Shown here piece by piece: positions 1 through 10,886 of a DNA stretch of 64,000 nt. Under the pieces are notes generated by a model, which was not told the DNA's origin, did no database searches, and saw only the letters and a program-made list of their open reading frames with translations. Both the position numbers and the translations under genes were made by a program. Origin of the DNA: Lunularia cruciata (lineage: Eukaryota > Streptophyta > Marchantiopsida > Lunulariales > Lunulariaceae); contig OX419756.1 in NCBI GenBank assembly GCA_948567375.1, positions 14,637,001-14,701,000 on the forward strand. The letters are read 5' to 3'. Position 1 is the first letter of the stretch; each line of letters opens with the position of its first letter.

Positions 1-623
1 TTCTACTAATAGGGCAAAAACCGAAATAGACTTGAGAACCTTAGAACCAATAGCTAGACATATGATTTAAAGGTGAGAATTGGTTTGGTAACATCTAGAA
101 GGATGTTATACATGATGTACTAAACAGATCAGAAAGAGGTATCACCAAAAGGGGACTTCTACTAATAGAGTAGGAACCAAAATATGCCTGAAATCTTTGA
201 AGGCAATTTTGGAGGCCTAAATGGATGAATTAGGCCTCGAAAATGTGCAGATTCCCCCCCCTGCAATGGAAGAAAGGCTGGCCTTCCCTCCCCCCTGGTT
301 TGTCTTGTCGAGAGCTTTCCAACGGTACCTTACTCATGTGATTCTAAGATTCCTACAAGAAGATTCCCTAAAAGATTCCTTCCGGTCAAAGCTCGTTTGA
401 CCAACCAGATAGGACCTAGACCAGATAGGTCACCCATCCAAGTAAGTAATCCAAGGGTGGAGCTTGCTGACATGTCACCTATCTGTGTCCCTAATCCTAT
501 GGTGGAGCTTCCTTGGAGGAGATCCTCTTTGTCTATATAATAAAGGGAAGGTGCTTCCTTGGGGCATCGAATGTTTGAGTGTGCAATTTGTTTTCTCTCT
601 TCTCTTGTCCTCGGAGTATTACA
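1..623 (+). repeat. 5' LTR of chromovirus CR1, left end outside window
   Basis: This is a long terminal repeat. It matches 6431-7058 almost base for base, with roughly 15 differences (about 2-3%), mostly transitions. The first ~117 bp of the LTR lie to the left of the window. It ends in gtattaca, the inverted partner of the tataatac that starts the 3' copy (tgtaatac with one change). A TATA box (tatataa) is near 533. The primer-binding site follows directly. The low divergence says the insertion is fairly recent compared with the other elements in this window. Confidence 0.93.
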
Positions 624-640
624 ATGGTATCAGAGCGAGT
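624..640 (+). other. Primer-binding site for tRNA-iMet (CR1)
   Basis: One base after the LTR end the sequence reads tggtatcagagc, the standard plant initiator-Met primer-binding core, where minus-strand DNA synthesis would begin. The match then degrades (gagtg). Confidence 0.9.
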
Positions 641-763
641 GTTCTAGTCCAAGAGAGTGGATCACCCCTCTTGGAATAGCACGAACTACTGAAACTGAGT
701 AATTTGAGGTGGAGAACATAGAGTAATCGCTAGACTTAGGAAGGACTTTAGAGAGCGGATGGG

Positions 764-1195
764 ATGGATGCGCCGGGGGGACAATTTCCCGCACCTAGAT
801 TTCCATTCTCAAACCCATTCCACATCAAGGTTATGTACATCCAGCATGAGCAGATGAGAGTATCGCTAGTTTATCACTTTGGTGCGGAATTCATGGACAG
901 AGTGATGAACTCACCAAACCCGGTGATTCTACTTGTGGTGATATATGACAGAGAGTGAGATTTGACAATCTACATTCTATTATGATAATATGGATATGAA
1001 TGTCCCAAATCCTCTCCCTTTCAACACTCAAGTAGAAATCCGTTATGTAGTGAGGCCAAAATTGATGTTTAGAGATTTTGTGGTTAGGAATTTTGGTGAG
1101 GAGTATTATCAACAAGTGATAGCTTCTGAGGTCCCAATGGTAGTTCCGATAGTTCATGCGCCTTCCAGAGTGATTATATTGACTCTGTATTGAAG
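764..1195 (+). pseudogene. CR1 leader ORF remnant with a repeated ~45-residue unit
   Basis: Two short reading frames lie between primer site and gag: 764-958 (ATG, 64 codons) and 990-1193 (ATG, 67 codons) in another frame. I recognise no domain. Read together they look like two diverged copies of one unit, each with a hydrophobic strand, a Tyr, then a basic stretch leading to (H/N)FG(A/E)E and a Val-rich tail. They may be the two halves of one small protein broken by a frameshift, or an N-terminal extension of gag. Function is unknown. Confidence 0.35.
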
Positions 1196-1226
1196 TAGGC
1201 GTTAGCAATTGGGTGTTGCATGAACC

Positions 1227-2873
1227 ATGGATCTGCAGTTGCAAGAGCTTGTGCAAGGAATGCAAGGGATGTTGAATGAATTTCGAGAGATTAAGATGAC
1301 CATGGAGACATTGCAAAGTCAAGTGCAAATCCTCAGGAACGATCAAGCTATGCAAGAAGAAGAGCCGTCTCAAAACCCAGTACCTGCAACTGAAGTACTT
1401 GGAGAGGCACCCATGCCTACAAACCCTATCAACGATGAAGCCACATTGCTACTCCGGATGAAGAAGACCTGCAACATCGAGCCTTACAAGGGGCAGCGTA
1501 CGATGGGAGTAGTGGAGAATTGGATCTCGAGAATGAATCGATATTTTTGATTGTTCTCAACAGAGATCACAGAGCATGTTGCAGGCGTGTTTGCATGTGG
1601 GTACTTGACTGATAAAGCCCTCACATGGTATGATGCTTGGGAACGATCCATGCTGGCAGAGAGAAGGGAGGTCACATGGACAGCAATGCAAGAAGGATTG
1701 CTCAAGAATTTCCAATCGGTGGATTCCGTGCAGATGGCTCGAACCCGACTATAGGGATTGAGACAAAAGAATAGCGTACAAGAGTATGTGGAGGCATTTT
1801 TGGATCTACAAGTCACAATTACCGACATGAGTCCAGCAGAGGCTTCGATAATTTCAAACGAGGGTTGAAAGAGCGCCAAGAAGTCATGGTGCAAAACCCT
1901 CGCACGGTATTTGAAGCTATTGCTTGTGTGTAGAGAATAGCCGGAGCATTAGGTGGAGGTGAAGGAGTAGTTCCACCTCAACATCATCGGGTAGAAATGC
2001 CACACATGGGTGGACCAGTACCGATGGAATTGGGCAACCTTTGATTCCGTGATCGAAGAGCACGACCGCTTCAAGGTGTCGTGCGTATATACATCGCTAC
2101 ACAACATACATCGCTGTCAACATCATACACTATAAAAGCACAACTCACACATAAGTCATACATAGACTCTAAAGTGCCACAATAATCAGATTGCTTAACA
2201 TTCTCAACTCAACTCAACTCAGATCAGTACTTGATCTGTCACTCTATAAACTGCCAACAACTGGGCACTGATTACAGTCAAGCCACACCCACTCAAGCAT
2301 AGAGAATCCAGGTGATGCTCGCCGGCCTCTGTCCACCATAGCCAGGAACTCGAAGGCTCAACATCAGAGAAGTGAGCTCTCTGGAGCTCACTTTGAAACT
2401 ATACCCCCTGGACTCGAGCTAGCCCTGAAACCCTAACGGTCCCGCTGACGGCACACTCGACGGTGCAAACGGTGCAAACGGTGCAAAGTGACGGTGGGCC
2501 CCACCGTGAAGTCAGTACCCCGAACACAAAATCTAACCGTCGGAAAGTAGTCCCTGAGAAACAGCTAGAATAACTCTAACTACCATCACTGGAACTCCAG
2601 TGTCCGAGCATCTAGATGCGGAACTACAAATGGCGTGACAAAGGAGAGCGGAGACGAGTAGAAGAACAAAGAGATGGAGTCCCACGAGGAGAAGGGACTC
2701 GAGGAGAACAATGCCGTTATTACAATTGTGGCCGTATTGGGCACATATCTACCAATTTTTGCACTTGTTTCCCTAGAGGCCCTCGGCCTTCGTACAGGCG
2801 ATCTTTGAACAACATGGAGAGGCACATTGAAGAGGAGGAGGTGGAAACCATTTTGGAAAACAAAGATCGCTAG
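1227..2873 (+). pseudogene. CR1 gag, broken by stops and by a solo LTR
   Basis: This is the capsid/nucleocapsid polyprotein of a Ty3/gypsy chromovirus. It starts at ATG 1227 with a Leu/Met/Gln-rich, probably coiled N-terminus (about residues 1-45). The gag core follows (NWISRMNRYF, then ALTWYDAWERS near 1618-1650). After the solo LTR comes a basic stretch and a zinc knuckle near 2710-2765 (NCGRIGHISTNFC). The first Cys of the knuckle is displaced or mutated: a Tyr sits where CX2C expects Cys. In-frame stops occur at about 1548 (TGA) and 1752 (TAG), with more lesions near 1850-1940. If the LTR at 2077-2640 and one 4-bp target copy are removed, the frame joins cleanly (PLQ, then GERRRVEE), so this part was coding when the LTR inserted. 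Confidence 0.85.
2077..2640 (-). mobile_element. Solo LTR, family D, inside CR1 gag
   Basis: This 564-bp segment starts tgtcgtgcg and ends ggcgtgaca. It is the reverse complement of the LTR at 59,061 that starts the methyltransferase-bearing element. It has TG...CA ends on either strand and is flanked by aagg on both sides (2073-2076 and 2641-2644), a 4-bp target duplication. No internal region remains, so it is a solo LTR left by LTR-LTR recombination. The LTR is rich in short perfect inverted repeats, for example gcatctagatgc and an 8-bp-arm hairpin around gagctc. Confidence 0.9.
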
Positions 2874-2971
2874 TAAATGTACCTCGCGGCCTTACTGGCT
2901 CAATAAGGAAGAAGAGAAGCAAGGGAAGGAAGAAGAAGAATGCACAAAGATCCCGAAAGGCAACCTCACAA

Positions 2972-3256
2972 TTGATTATCGTGAATGGAATCCTAGAAGG
3001 TAATCAAGTGAGAGTATTAATAGATCCGGGAGCAACAGAGAATTTCTTGTCTCGCTCTGTTGCAATAAGCTTGGGAATGGATCTAGAGAAAGATGGAAGT
3101 GAAGAAGTAGAGTTACCAAATGGGCAAACAGAGAGGATTGAATCATTACCTAGACGGGTAACCCTCTCTGTAGGAAAATATCAAGAAGCAATTGAGTGGC
3201 GAGTGATCCAGTTAGCCCGTTATGATGCAATTTTAAGCATGCCATGGATGGAGTAG
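2972..3256 (+). pseudogene. CR1 aspartic protease
   Basis: This is the retropepsin domain that processes the Gag-Pol polyprotein. The active-site loop reads LIDPGATENF, where the family usually has LIDSGATHNF, so Ser is replaced by Pro next to the catalytic Asp. The flap region and the ARYDAILSMPWME end are typical of plant chromoviruses. The frame is open from about 2883 with a Lys/Arg-rich lead-in, one frame away from gag, which suggests frameshifted Gag-Pol expression. The TTG at the listed start is not a real initiation codon, because the domain is internal to pol. A TAG at about 3256 now ends it. Confidence 0.9.
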
Positions 3257-3265
3257 TACAACCCA

Positions 3266-4860
3266 ATGGTGGATTGGAGGAAGAAAGTAGTGAGAACCCA
3301 CCAATGGTCAATCATTGGGGTTAAAGAAAAATCACACAAGCAGAAACTGCCTCTATATGTCGTAGGGACGACAACTATCTGTAAGACCGATAGATGTTTT
3401 ATGGGTCTAATAAGAGAAGTCCAGAGTGCAAAACTTGTTGGAAAAATTCCTGAGAAATTGAAGGATGTAGTGGATGAGTTTCAAGATGTCTTTCCCGATG
3501 ATCTACCCTTAGGATTACCACCTAAAAGGCAAGTAGATCACAAAATAGAGACACTCCCGGGGAAGACACCTCCTTGTAAGGCTCCATATCACCTATCACC
3601 TCATGAGTTGGAGGAGTGTAAGACTCAAATTGAGGAGATGCTACAGAAAGGGTTCATCCAACCTAGCGTATTGCCATATGGGGCCCCTGTCTTGTTTGTG
3701 AAAAAGAAGGATGGTACAATGCGCATGTGCATTGACTATCGGGGCCTCAATCAGCAAACAGTGAAGAACAAATACCCCTTACCTCGCATGGATGACCTGT
3801 TTGATCAACTCCATGGAGCGAGATACTTCACCAAACTGGACTTGCGGAGCGGTTACAATCAAATCTGAATTGCAGAGGAGGATGTGTACAAAACTGCCTT
3901 TCAAACCAGGTATGGCCACTTTGAGTATCTTGTGATGCCTTTTGGCCTCACCAATGCGCCTGCCACTTTCATGAGCCTAATGAATGACATATTTTGTCCA
4001 TACTTGGATAAGTCTGTTATTGTCTTCTTGGATGATATCTTAGTATATAGTAGCACAATGACAGAACACAAACAACATCTACGAGAGGTCCTCCAGATTC
4101 TAAGACAGAATCAATTGTATGCCAAAATCTCAAAGTGTGAGTTTGGCAAGTCTGAAGTAGACTACTTAGGGCATAGAGTAAGTGCAAAGGGCATTCAAGT
4201 ATTGACAGATAAATAGAGGTCATTCAAAAATGGAGTGCCCCAGAAGATCAAACTCAACTTAAGAGCTTCTTGGGATTGACGGGATTCTATCGTAGATTTG
4301 TCAAGGACTTCTCCAAGGTTGCACAGCCTTTAACGGCACTACTTGGCAAGGGGAAGAAGTGGACATGGGGAACTGCACAAGAGTTGGCCTTTCAAGAATT
4401 GAAGGCCGCCTTGCTACATGCACCAATCTTGAAGTGGTATGACCCAAAACGTCCAATCAAGTTAGCTACGGATGCATCAAGCGTAGCAATAGGAGCAATC
4501 CTACAACAAGAGTGGCATGACGGATGGCACCCAATTGCATATTTCTCTCAAAAGTTGTTACCGGCAAAGCGTAACTACCACACCACAGAACGAGAAGAGC
4601 TGGCCATCGTTCTAGCAACCAAGCATTGGAAGCACTACCTGGGCGAGAAGGCATTTGTAGTAGAGACAACCCACAAACCTCTAGTCTACCTCAAGACGCA
4701 GAAGGATCTATCTCGTCGCCAAATTTGGTGGGCAGAGTGGCGACAACACTTCAACATGACAATCACCTACGTGGAAGGTAAGAAGCAACTTGCAGATGCA
4801 TTCACCCGCATGCCAATGGCCAACAACTTGGCGGTAGAGGTTAAGATTAACCCTGAATTC
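3266..4860 (+). pseudogene. CR1 reverse transcriptase and RNase H
   Basis: This is the Ty3/gypsy RT that copies element RNA into DNA. In order it shows the thumb lead-in [15 protein letters not shown], the fingers ([19 protein letters not shown]), [23 protein letters not shown] and the catalytic FLDDILVYS near 4030. The connection is SFLGLTGFYRRFVKDFS. RNase H follows with ATDASSVAIGA near 4466 and TEREELAIV, ending in YVEGKKQLADAFTRMP. Lesions: TGA at about 3866 (CGA to TGA expected from the family) and a one-base deletion near 4214, which shifts the rest of pol into another frame. All other catalytic residues are intact. Confidence 0.95.
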
Positions 4861-6300
4861 TGGCAAGAGATTCTAGTTGCTACAAAAACTGATCTACAGA
4901 TTGTAGAAGCGCAATCGTCCAAAGCTGTCACCAGCACCCAAGGACTCACCTTTCGGGAGGGCCGATTGTGGATCCCAAACGTCCCAGAATTACGCACCAC
5001 CATTTTAGCGGAATGTCATGATTCAGCCATTGCAGCTCATGTTGGAGTGGACAAGACCTTGGAGGCAGTCAAGTGCCATTACTATTGGCCCAAGATGAGC
5101 AACGACGTGATGGACTATGTGCGTAGCTGCCTACTTTGTCAACAGAACAAAGCTTCTAATCAAGCTCCTGCAGGGCTCCTTCAACCTCTTCCCACTCCTA
5201 TCCAACGTTGAGAACAAGTGAGTATCGATCTCGTCTGTGAATTCCCCAAGACCACCTCAGGGTTTGACTCCATTGTAGTCTTTGTGGACCGGCTCAGCAA
5301 AATGATTCATTTCCGCCCTACCACCAAGGAGGTGACCGCTCCACAACTAGCTCAATTATACTTAGACGCAGTCTTTGCTCACCATGGCTTGTCTAGAGTA
5401 CTCATCACCAATAGAGGCACCCAATTCACCAGTTTGTTTTGGTGAACACTCTTTGGTTTCTTCAAAACCAAGTTGGCCATGTCTACAGCTTACCACCCAC
5501 AAACAGATGGCCAAACAGAGCGGGCTAATCGCACGATTGAAGACATGTTACGCGGCTTCACCTTAGAAGAGCAAGAGAGGTGGGACACCCTACTACCGTT
5601 GGTGGAATTTGCTTACAACAATTTAGTGAATGCCTCCACCCAGGTCACTCCGTTCTTCCTCATGTATGGTGAGCATCCCTTCACACCTTCTAGCTTGATG
5701 AAGATCCGTCCAGTGACTACCAAGGTTGATGTAGTCAACACATTTGTTTCTACAATCCAACAAGGTGTGGAGAGCGCCAAGCACAAGTTACAGATTGTGC
5801 AAAATCGACAAAAGCAATATGCTGATGCACACCATAGGCACATAGAGTTCAATGTTGGGGATCAAGTGTGGCTATTGACAACCAACCTCACATTAGTTGG
5901 ATCTCGTAAGCTCAGACCTCGTTTTATTGGGCCTTTCTCGATTCTTCGTCGCATCGGCGCTGTGGCCTATCACCTTGAGCTACCACCACACATGAAGATC
6001 CATCTAGTGTTCCATGTCTCCCTATTACGCAGATATGCTCCTCGATCAGGCCAAGGTACTTCCATACATGACATTCGACCTTGTCCGACAGTCATTGATG
6101 GTACAGAGGAATATGAAGTGGAGCAGATTCTCCAAAAGCGCATGCGTGGTACTCGCCATCCGCGGGTGGAATATCTAGTACAATGGAAAGGTTACCCCCT
6201 CTATGAAGCAACCTGGGAACCCGCTGCCAATTTGGCACACGCACCGGTGTTGGTGCAAGCATTTGAGCAACAATTGCACAACGAGGACGTTGCGTCTTAA
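4861..6300 (+). pseudogene. CR1 integrase with C-terminal chromodomain
   Basis: This enzyme joins element DNA to the host chromosome. The HHCC zinc domain is near 5020-5150 (HDSAIAAH ... CLLCQQNK). The DDE core begins with SIDLVCEF. The second acidic position reads ITNRGTQF instead of ISDRGTQF, so the catalytic Asp is now Asn. The Glu in GQTERANRTIE is present. A GPY-type region follows, then a chromodomain at about 6105-6260 (EYEVEQILQKR ... YLVQWKGYPLYEATWEP), which defines the chromovirus clade and would direct insertion to marked chromatin. TGA stops at about 5209 and 5443 also break it. The stop at 6298-6300 sits at the polypurine tract. Confidence 0.95.
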
Positions 6301-6313
6301 AAGGAGGGAGGTC
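6299..6313 (+). other. Polypurine tract of CR1
   Basis: The run aaaaggagggaggtc lies directly before the 3' LTR. It is the expected primer for plus-strand DNA synthesis. Confidence 0.85.
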
Positions 6314-7058
6314 TATAATACCAAGGGTTAGCCATATGATCTAGATGTGAAATTTGGTTTGGTAACATCTAGAATGATGTTATACATGATGGTCAAAATA
6401 GATCAGATAGAAGTATCACCAAAAGAGTACTTCTACTAATAGGGCAAAAACCGAAATAGACTTGAGAACCTTAGAACCAATAGCTAGACATATGATTTAA
6501 AGGTGAGAATTGGTTTGGTAACATCTGGAAGGATGTTATACATGATGGACTAAACAGATCAGAAAGAGGTATCACCAAAAGGGGACTTTTACTAATAGAG
6601 TAGGAACCAAAATATGCTTGAAATCTTTGAAGGCATTTTCGGAGGCCTAAACGGATGAATTAGGCCTCGAAAATGTGCAAATTTCCCCCCCCCCTGCAAT
6701 GGAAGAAAGTCTGGCCTTCCCTCCCCCCTGGTTTGTCTCGTCAAGAGCTTTCCAACGGTACCTTACTCATGTGATTCTAAGATTCCTACAAGAAGATTCC
6801 CTAAAAGATTCCTTCCGGTCAAAGCTCATTTGACCAACCAGATAGGACCTAGACCAGACAGGTCACCCATCCAAGTAAGTAATCCAAGGGTGGAGCTTGT
6901 TGACATGTCACCTATCTGTGTCCCTAATCCTATGGTGGAGCTTCCTTGGAGGAGATCCTCTTTGTCTATATAATAAAGGGAAGGTGCTCCCTTGGGGCAT
7001 CGAATGTTTGAGTGTGCAATTTGTGTTTTCTCTCTTCTCTTGTCCTCGGAGTATTACA
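6314..7058 (+). repeat. 3' LTR of chromovirus CR1
   Basis: This is a 745-bp LTR from tataatac to gtattaca. It contains an internal tandem duplication with a 156-bp period: ggtttggtaacatct occurs at 6356 and 6512, each followed by related sequence through the catcaccaaaag-like block. The part from 6431 on matches 1-623. Coding sequence of the interrupted LINE resumes immediately after it (cctggagga...), so the insertion target lies within that element. Confidence 0.93.
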
Positions 7059-9205
7059 CCTGGAGGATGTGAGGCTATATCTCTAGGCATTAGAGCACTC
7101 CTAGATATCCATCCGAAGTGGGTCGTCCTACAGGTGGATGTTGAGAACTCTTTTAATAACGTCTCACGTGCATCCATCTTTAGAGAGCTTAGGGAGGTTG
7201 GTGGATCCTTGGCGAGTCTCATTCCTTTTTGCGGTCTTTTTATGGCTCTCTTGCTTCCCTTTACTACCAGCATGGTGGTTCACAAGAGGGAGTCACCATC
7301 TTGGAGTCAGCTGTTGGTACACGACAAGGAGATCCTTTGGGGGGGCCCTTATTTGCCATGGCTCACTTTAGAGCTCTCCTATCTACTACTTTGGCCATGC
7401 CATGTTGTGTATTTCCCTCCTTGGCAGATGATACACACATCATAGGCCCTGTAGATCAGATTAGGCAGGCCTTTGACTACTTGACTACCGAGCTACATCT
7501 AGTAGGCTTGAGAGTCAAGGTGTCAAAGTATAGTGCATGGTCCCCTTTAGGTATCCCTCCCCACCTTGAGCTTCCAAAGTGGTGTATCACATCCACAGAT
7601 GGACTTCGTGTTCTTGGAGTGCTAGTAGGATTGGAGGATTTCGTCACACGCTTCTTGGACGCTGCCCTTGCAGAGGATGTTCTCCATGTGGATGACCTTC
7701 CATTACTAGGAGATCCGCATGTGGCATTTGGTATACTCTCTTCCAGTATGGCTCGTCGACCATCCTACCTCATATGTACAGTTCCTCCCTCACCGTCCTT
7801 CCTATCACGTCTGAGAGCATTTGATAGGAGGATTATGGGAGTCTTTGGTGATATTATTGGACCAGGGACTTTTGAGTGTGTGACAGGGGATTTGGCACGT
7901 AGACAGACGGCTCTACCAATCTCATGTGGTGGGGTTGGCTTGCTTTCTATGGAGGAGATGGCACCTATAGCGTTTTTGGGTAGTTGGGCTCTCTCGGCAC
8001 CCCTACTTGCCTCTCGTTTTGTGGTTGCTGATAGGCCGGTTTTGGAGACTTATGTGACAGAGGTGGAGGGAGGATCCTTTTCTCTCCATGTGTTATTGCG
8101 GCAGACGAGAGATAGTCTATCTCCACGAGCACGAGAGGGTTTTCCACCGTTTGCTTCACTATCATCAGATTGGACTAGAGGTCTATAGTCTTCCTTGATG
8201 GAGCGACAATGTGAGCATACGCTACATTCTCTCTTAGTTGACTCGTCCATTCCTCAGGCTACTAGAGCACGTCTACGCTCTTGCTCCGGCAAGGGTGCAG
8301 GCTCGTAGATCCTAGCTCGACCATGCATTAGGGCTTTCCGACTCGCACCAGCTACTTTCTCTACAGCGATGAGGTTTTGCCTAGGTTTGGTCCACCCATT
8401 TGCATCTATACTACTCACTTGTGAGTGTGGTTCTACACTAGATGAAGCGGCGGTCCACATGACACGGTGTCCTTTTGGAGGACAGAGGATAGCTACACAT
8501 GATGCCATTAGAGACATAGTGTTTGCTATGGCACGAGAGAGTGGATACTTAGCTTGGAGGGAGCATTTGTATGCGTTGCAGACAACACGTGTCAGGGCAT
8601 ACTTATACTTGGTCCGAGATGATCAGGTGACAGTAGCGGATTTTGTGGTCACGGACCCTATGCGGGATACAGTTTCGGAGGGAGTGATTACCCATCCCCC
8701 TGATGGGCGGCAAGTGCAGCAGCAGGTTTCAAGGTCCAAGTATAGGGGCATGCAGCGAGGTCACCTCTTTGTTCCTCTAACCTTGGAGTTATATGGAGCA
8801 ATGGACACGGCATTTGACACATTTGTCAAGGAGTGCACGAGAGCTTATCATGTTAGGCGTCAGGGGGTACCACTCTCACTCTCATACTTTGTAGCTTACT
8901 TTAGACAGCGTGTGTCCATTGCTCTACAGAGTGCAGTGGCTAGTGCAATCCATAGGAGAGCAATCACATTAGTTGATATTTCTTCAGATGCTCCATTTGT
9001 GTGTAGACCATACGACTTGCATGTGTGTAGACCATGCGTCAGGGGGTACCACTCTCACTCTCATACTTTGTAGCTTACTTTAGACAGCGTGTGTCCATTG
9101 CTCTACAGAGTGCAGTGGCTGGTGCAATCCATATGAGAGCAATTACATTAGGTGATATTTCTTCGGATGCTCCAGTTGTGTGTAGACCATACGACTTGCA
9201 TAGCT
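7059..9205 (+). pseudogene. LINE1: non-LTR retrotransposon RT and C-terminal endonuclease region
   Basis: This is the 3' part of a LINE-type protein. RT motifs in order: GGCEAISLGIRALLD, VVLQVDVENSFNNVSR, then TRQGDPLGGPLFAMAHF near 7315-7365 and the catalytic box PSLADDTHIIGP near 7420-7450 (LADD where YADD or YLDD is usual). After RT comes a cysteine-histidine motif near 8410-8465 (CECG...HMTRC). It is followed by HDAIRD and VADFVV, which resemble the restriction-like endonuclease of R2/Utopia-type elements rather than an APE endonuclease. Lesions are a frameshift near 7225 and in-frame stops at 8186 and about 8307; otherwise one frame runs from 7229 to about 9014. The 5' part is missing because CR1 inserted inside the RT domain. 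Confidence 0.88.
8858..9205 (+). repeat. 179-bp tandem duplication in the LINE1 C-terminus
   Basis: The block starting cgtcagggggtaccactctc at 8858 is repeated from 9037 with a few substitutions. LINE2 has one copy of it at about 24,846, so the duplication is private to LINE1. Confidence 0.9.
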
Positions 9206-9224
9206 CGGATATCTTAGGTGCGGT

Positions 9225-9388
9225 AGGGCAGATTTCTCATTCGGACTCTATTGGGGCTTAGCCCCATGTTACCTTTTTTTTCTCTCCCTTGTACGGCTTG
9301 ATGGGGTCTTCCCATCCTTCATTTTTCCTACGGGGTCGCCTTTTTCCAATTCTTCATTTTTCCTACGGGGTCGCCTTTTTCCAATTCT
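9225..9388 (+). repeat. LINE1 3' tail (reference copy of the dispersed tail family)
   Basis: The non-coding 3' end runs gggcagatttctc, tagactctattgg-like, the palindrome ggggcttagcccc, a pyrimidine tract, ttgtacggcttgatgggg, tcttcccatcc and finally cctacg.ggtcgcc. The last ~35 bp are duplicated in tandem (9317 and 9351). It ends in a CG-rich tip plus T/C run, with no poly(A). The same tail ends LINE2 at 25,140, which identifies it as the true 3' end of this LINE lineage. Confidence 0.9.
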
Positions 9389-10758
9389 TATCGAACACGC
9401 GAAATGCTTAATCATCATGACGCAATCGCAATATCTGTACATACGCCTCTGGACCCTTGACGTGCACATTCTACGAACAAGACTTGGGATGCTGTGTGAC
9501 CCAAGTCTTGCGCGCATTGACCAGACCAGTCTTAAGACTAACAGTGTAGCAGCATGCACCAAAGAAGCTCATGTGATACGGCCGTTGCAGACCATCTCGA
9601 GAGCTATTATGTGCAACGATTCTCTCCATTTATTACATCTGTAGCGGTTTAATTTACTTCGTTTCATGATTAATTCACTACGTCTATGAGTAAAAACCAA
9701 TTACGCGGAGAGATTGCTGGAAATCGATCGAAGTCTGTGACAAACTAAATTGCTAGTTAACTCAGATCTTTCTAGTGCAGTCACGATTGGTATTATCATG
9801 CTTAGTTTGGGGGTTGGCACAGCAATGTTGCAATAGACATGATTCCCGTTGTGTACGTGGTAAAGGTCATTTGCTCAACATGTTGAAGACGAGGTTTTAC
9901 TTTAAGCAGCTTTAGATCTAACAGTATCCAGAAATATCGGTTCAACAGGACCCCAAGATTGTAACAAAACTTCCAAATTGTAGCCAAAGGGATGGTTTGT
10001 CATAGGTCAGGTTAGTTTGCAGAGGTATTTGTCGATTTGGCATTATGTGACACGTGGATATAGAATGTTTTGCTAGATATAATAAATGAATTATTACACT
10101 ATATATCTTTAGTTATCATAAAGAGGGAACTCAACACAGAAATTTGGCACCACAAATTTGAATTCGTTGTATTCAAGATGCAGAAAGGAGCAAAAAGGTT
10201 CCTTCTTTGTATTTCTTATTAAATTGACGGGCTAATAAATAAAAACTTTTGCCTCAATCGGATTGTCTCCAAGTTTCGGATCAAAGAAACATATTACAAG
10301 AATAAGCTAAAGCCTCAATATTCTAGGCTCAAAATTTGATCCAAAAGTTCGAACGCCAGTTTATCTTTCTGAGACGGGTTGTGTAATTCCGGTGAAAACT
10401 TTTGAACTTGAATCTTCGGGCTTGGAATACATCAATCTTAATTATGGCAGTTCTCATATGTTCCATCTCCCAATGTCTTTGAATATGTGAAAATGGATGA
10501 GTAAATTACTAGGGCCACTTACTGAATTTCGTAGCGATTCCCAAGGTGACCTACAAAATGTCGTGTTCCCGTGCTAGCGACTCTCTCCTGAATTTTTGGA
10601 GATATCCGTGATCGGCTTTACAGTCTCATTAAATTTCAGTGTGTGCGGTTAGACCGAGTTGTCCCGTAATATTTTATCAATTGTCTCCTAAACCCCTACA
10701 GTCCGCATTATCCATGAGTCCATCACGTATTTACAAAGTCGAAAGATGAGAGAAGAAG
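9389..10758. other. Non-coding stretch with a hairpin
   Basis: No gene is recognisable. It holds an 11-bp perfect inverted repeat (caagacttggg at 9478-9488, partner 9500-9510, 11-nt loop) and the 12-bp palindrome agtcttaagact at 9529-9540. The remainder is AT-rich unique-looking sequence. Confidence 0.5.
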
Positions 10759-10849
10759 GACGAGCGCATAGAAAAAATGAAAGATGGGAAGACCCCGTCA
10801 AGCCGTACAAGGGGAGAGATGAAAAAGGTAAAATGGAACTAAGCCCCAA
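10759..10849 (-). repeat. Solo LINE tail copy
   Basis: Reverse-strand copy of the LINE tail: gcgcatag, gaagaccccgtcaagccgt and taagcccc all match. No LINE body is attached. Confidence 0.85.
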
Positions 10850-10886
10850 GATGCAAGTGACAACTATGGCGTGTGTTACGTGTACT

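Noticed and set aside
891-1373. 160-codon minus-strand frame across the CR1 leader and gag
   Set aside because: Antisense to the leader and gag coding sequence; no domain.
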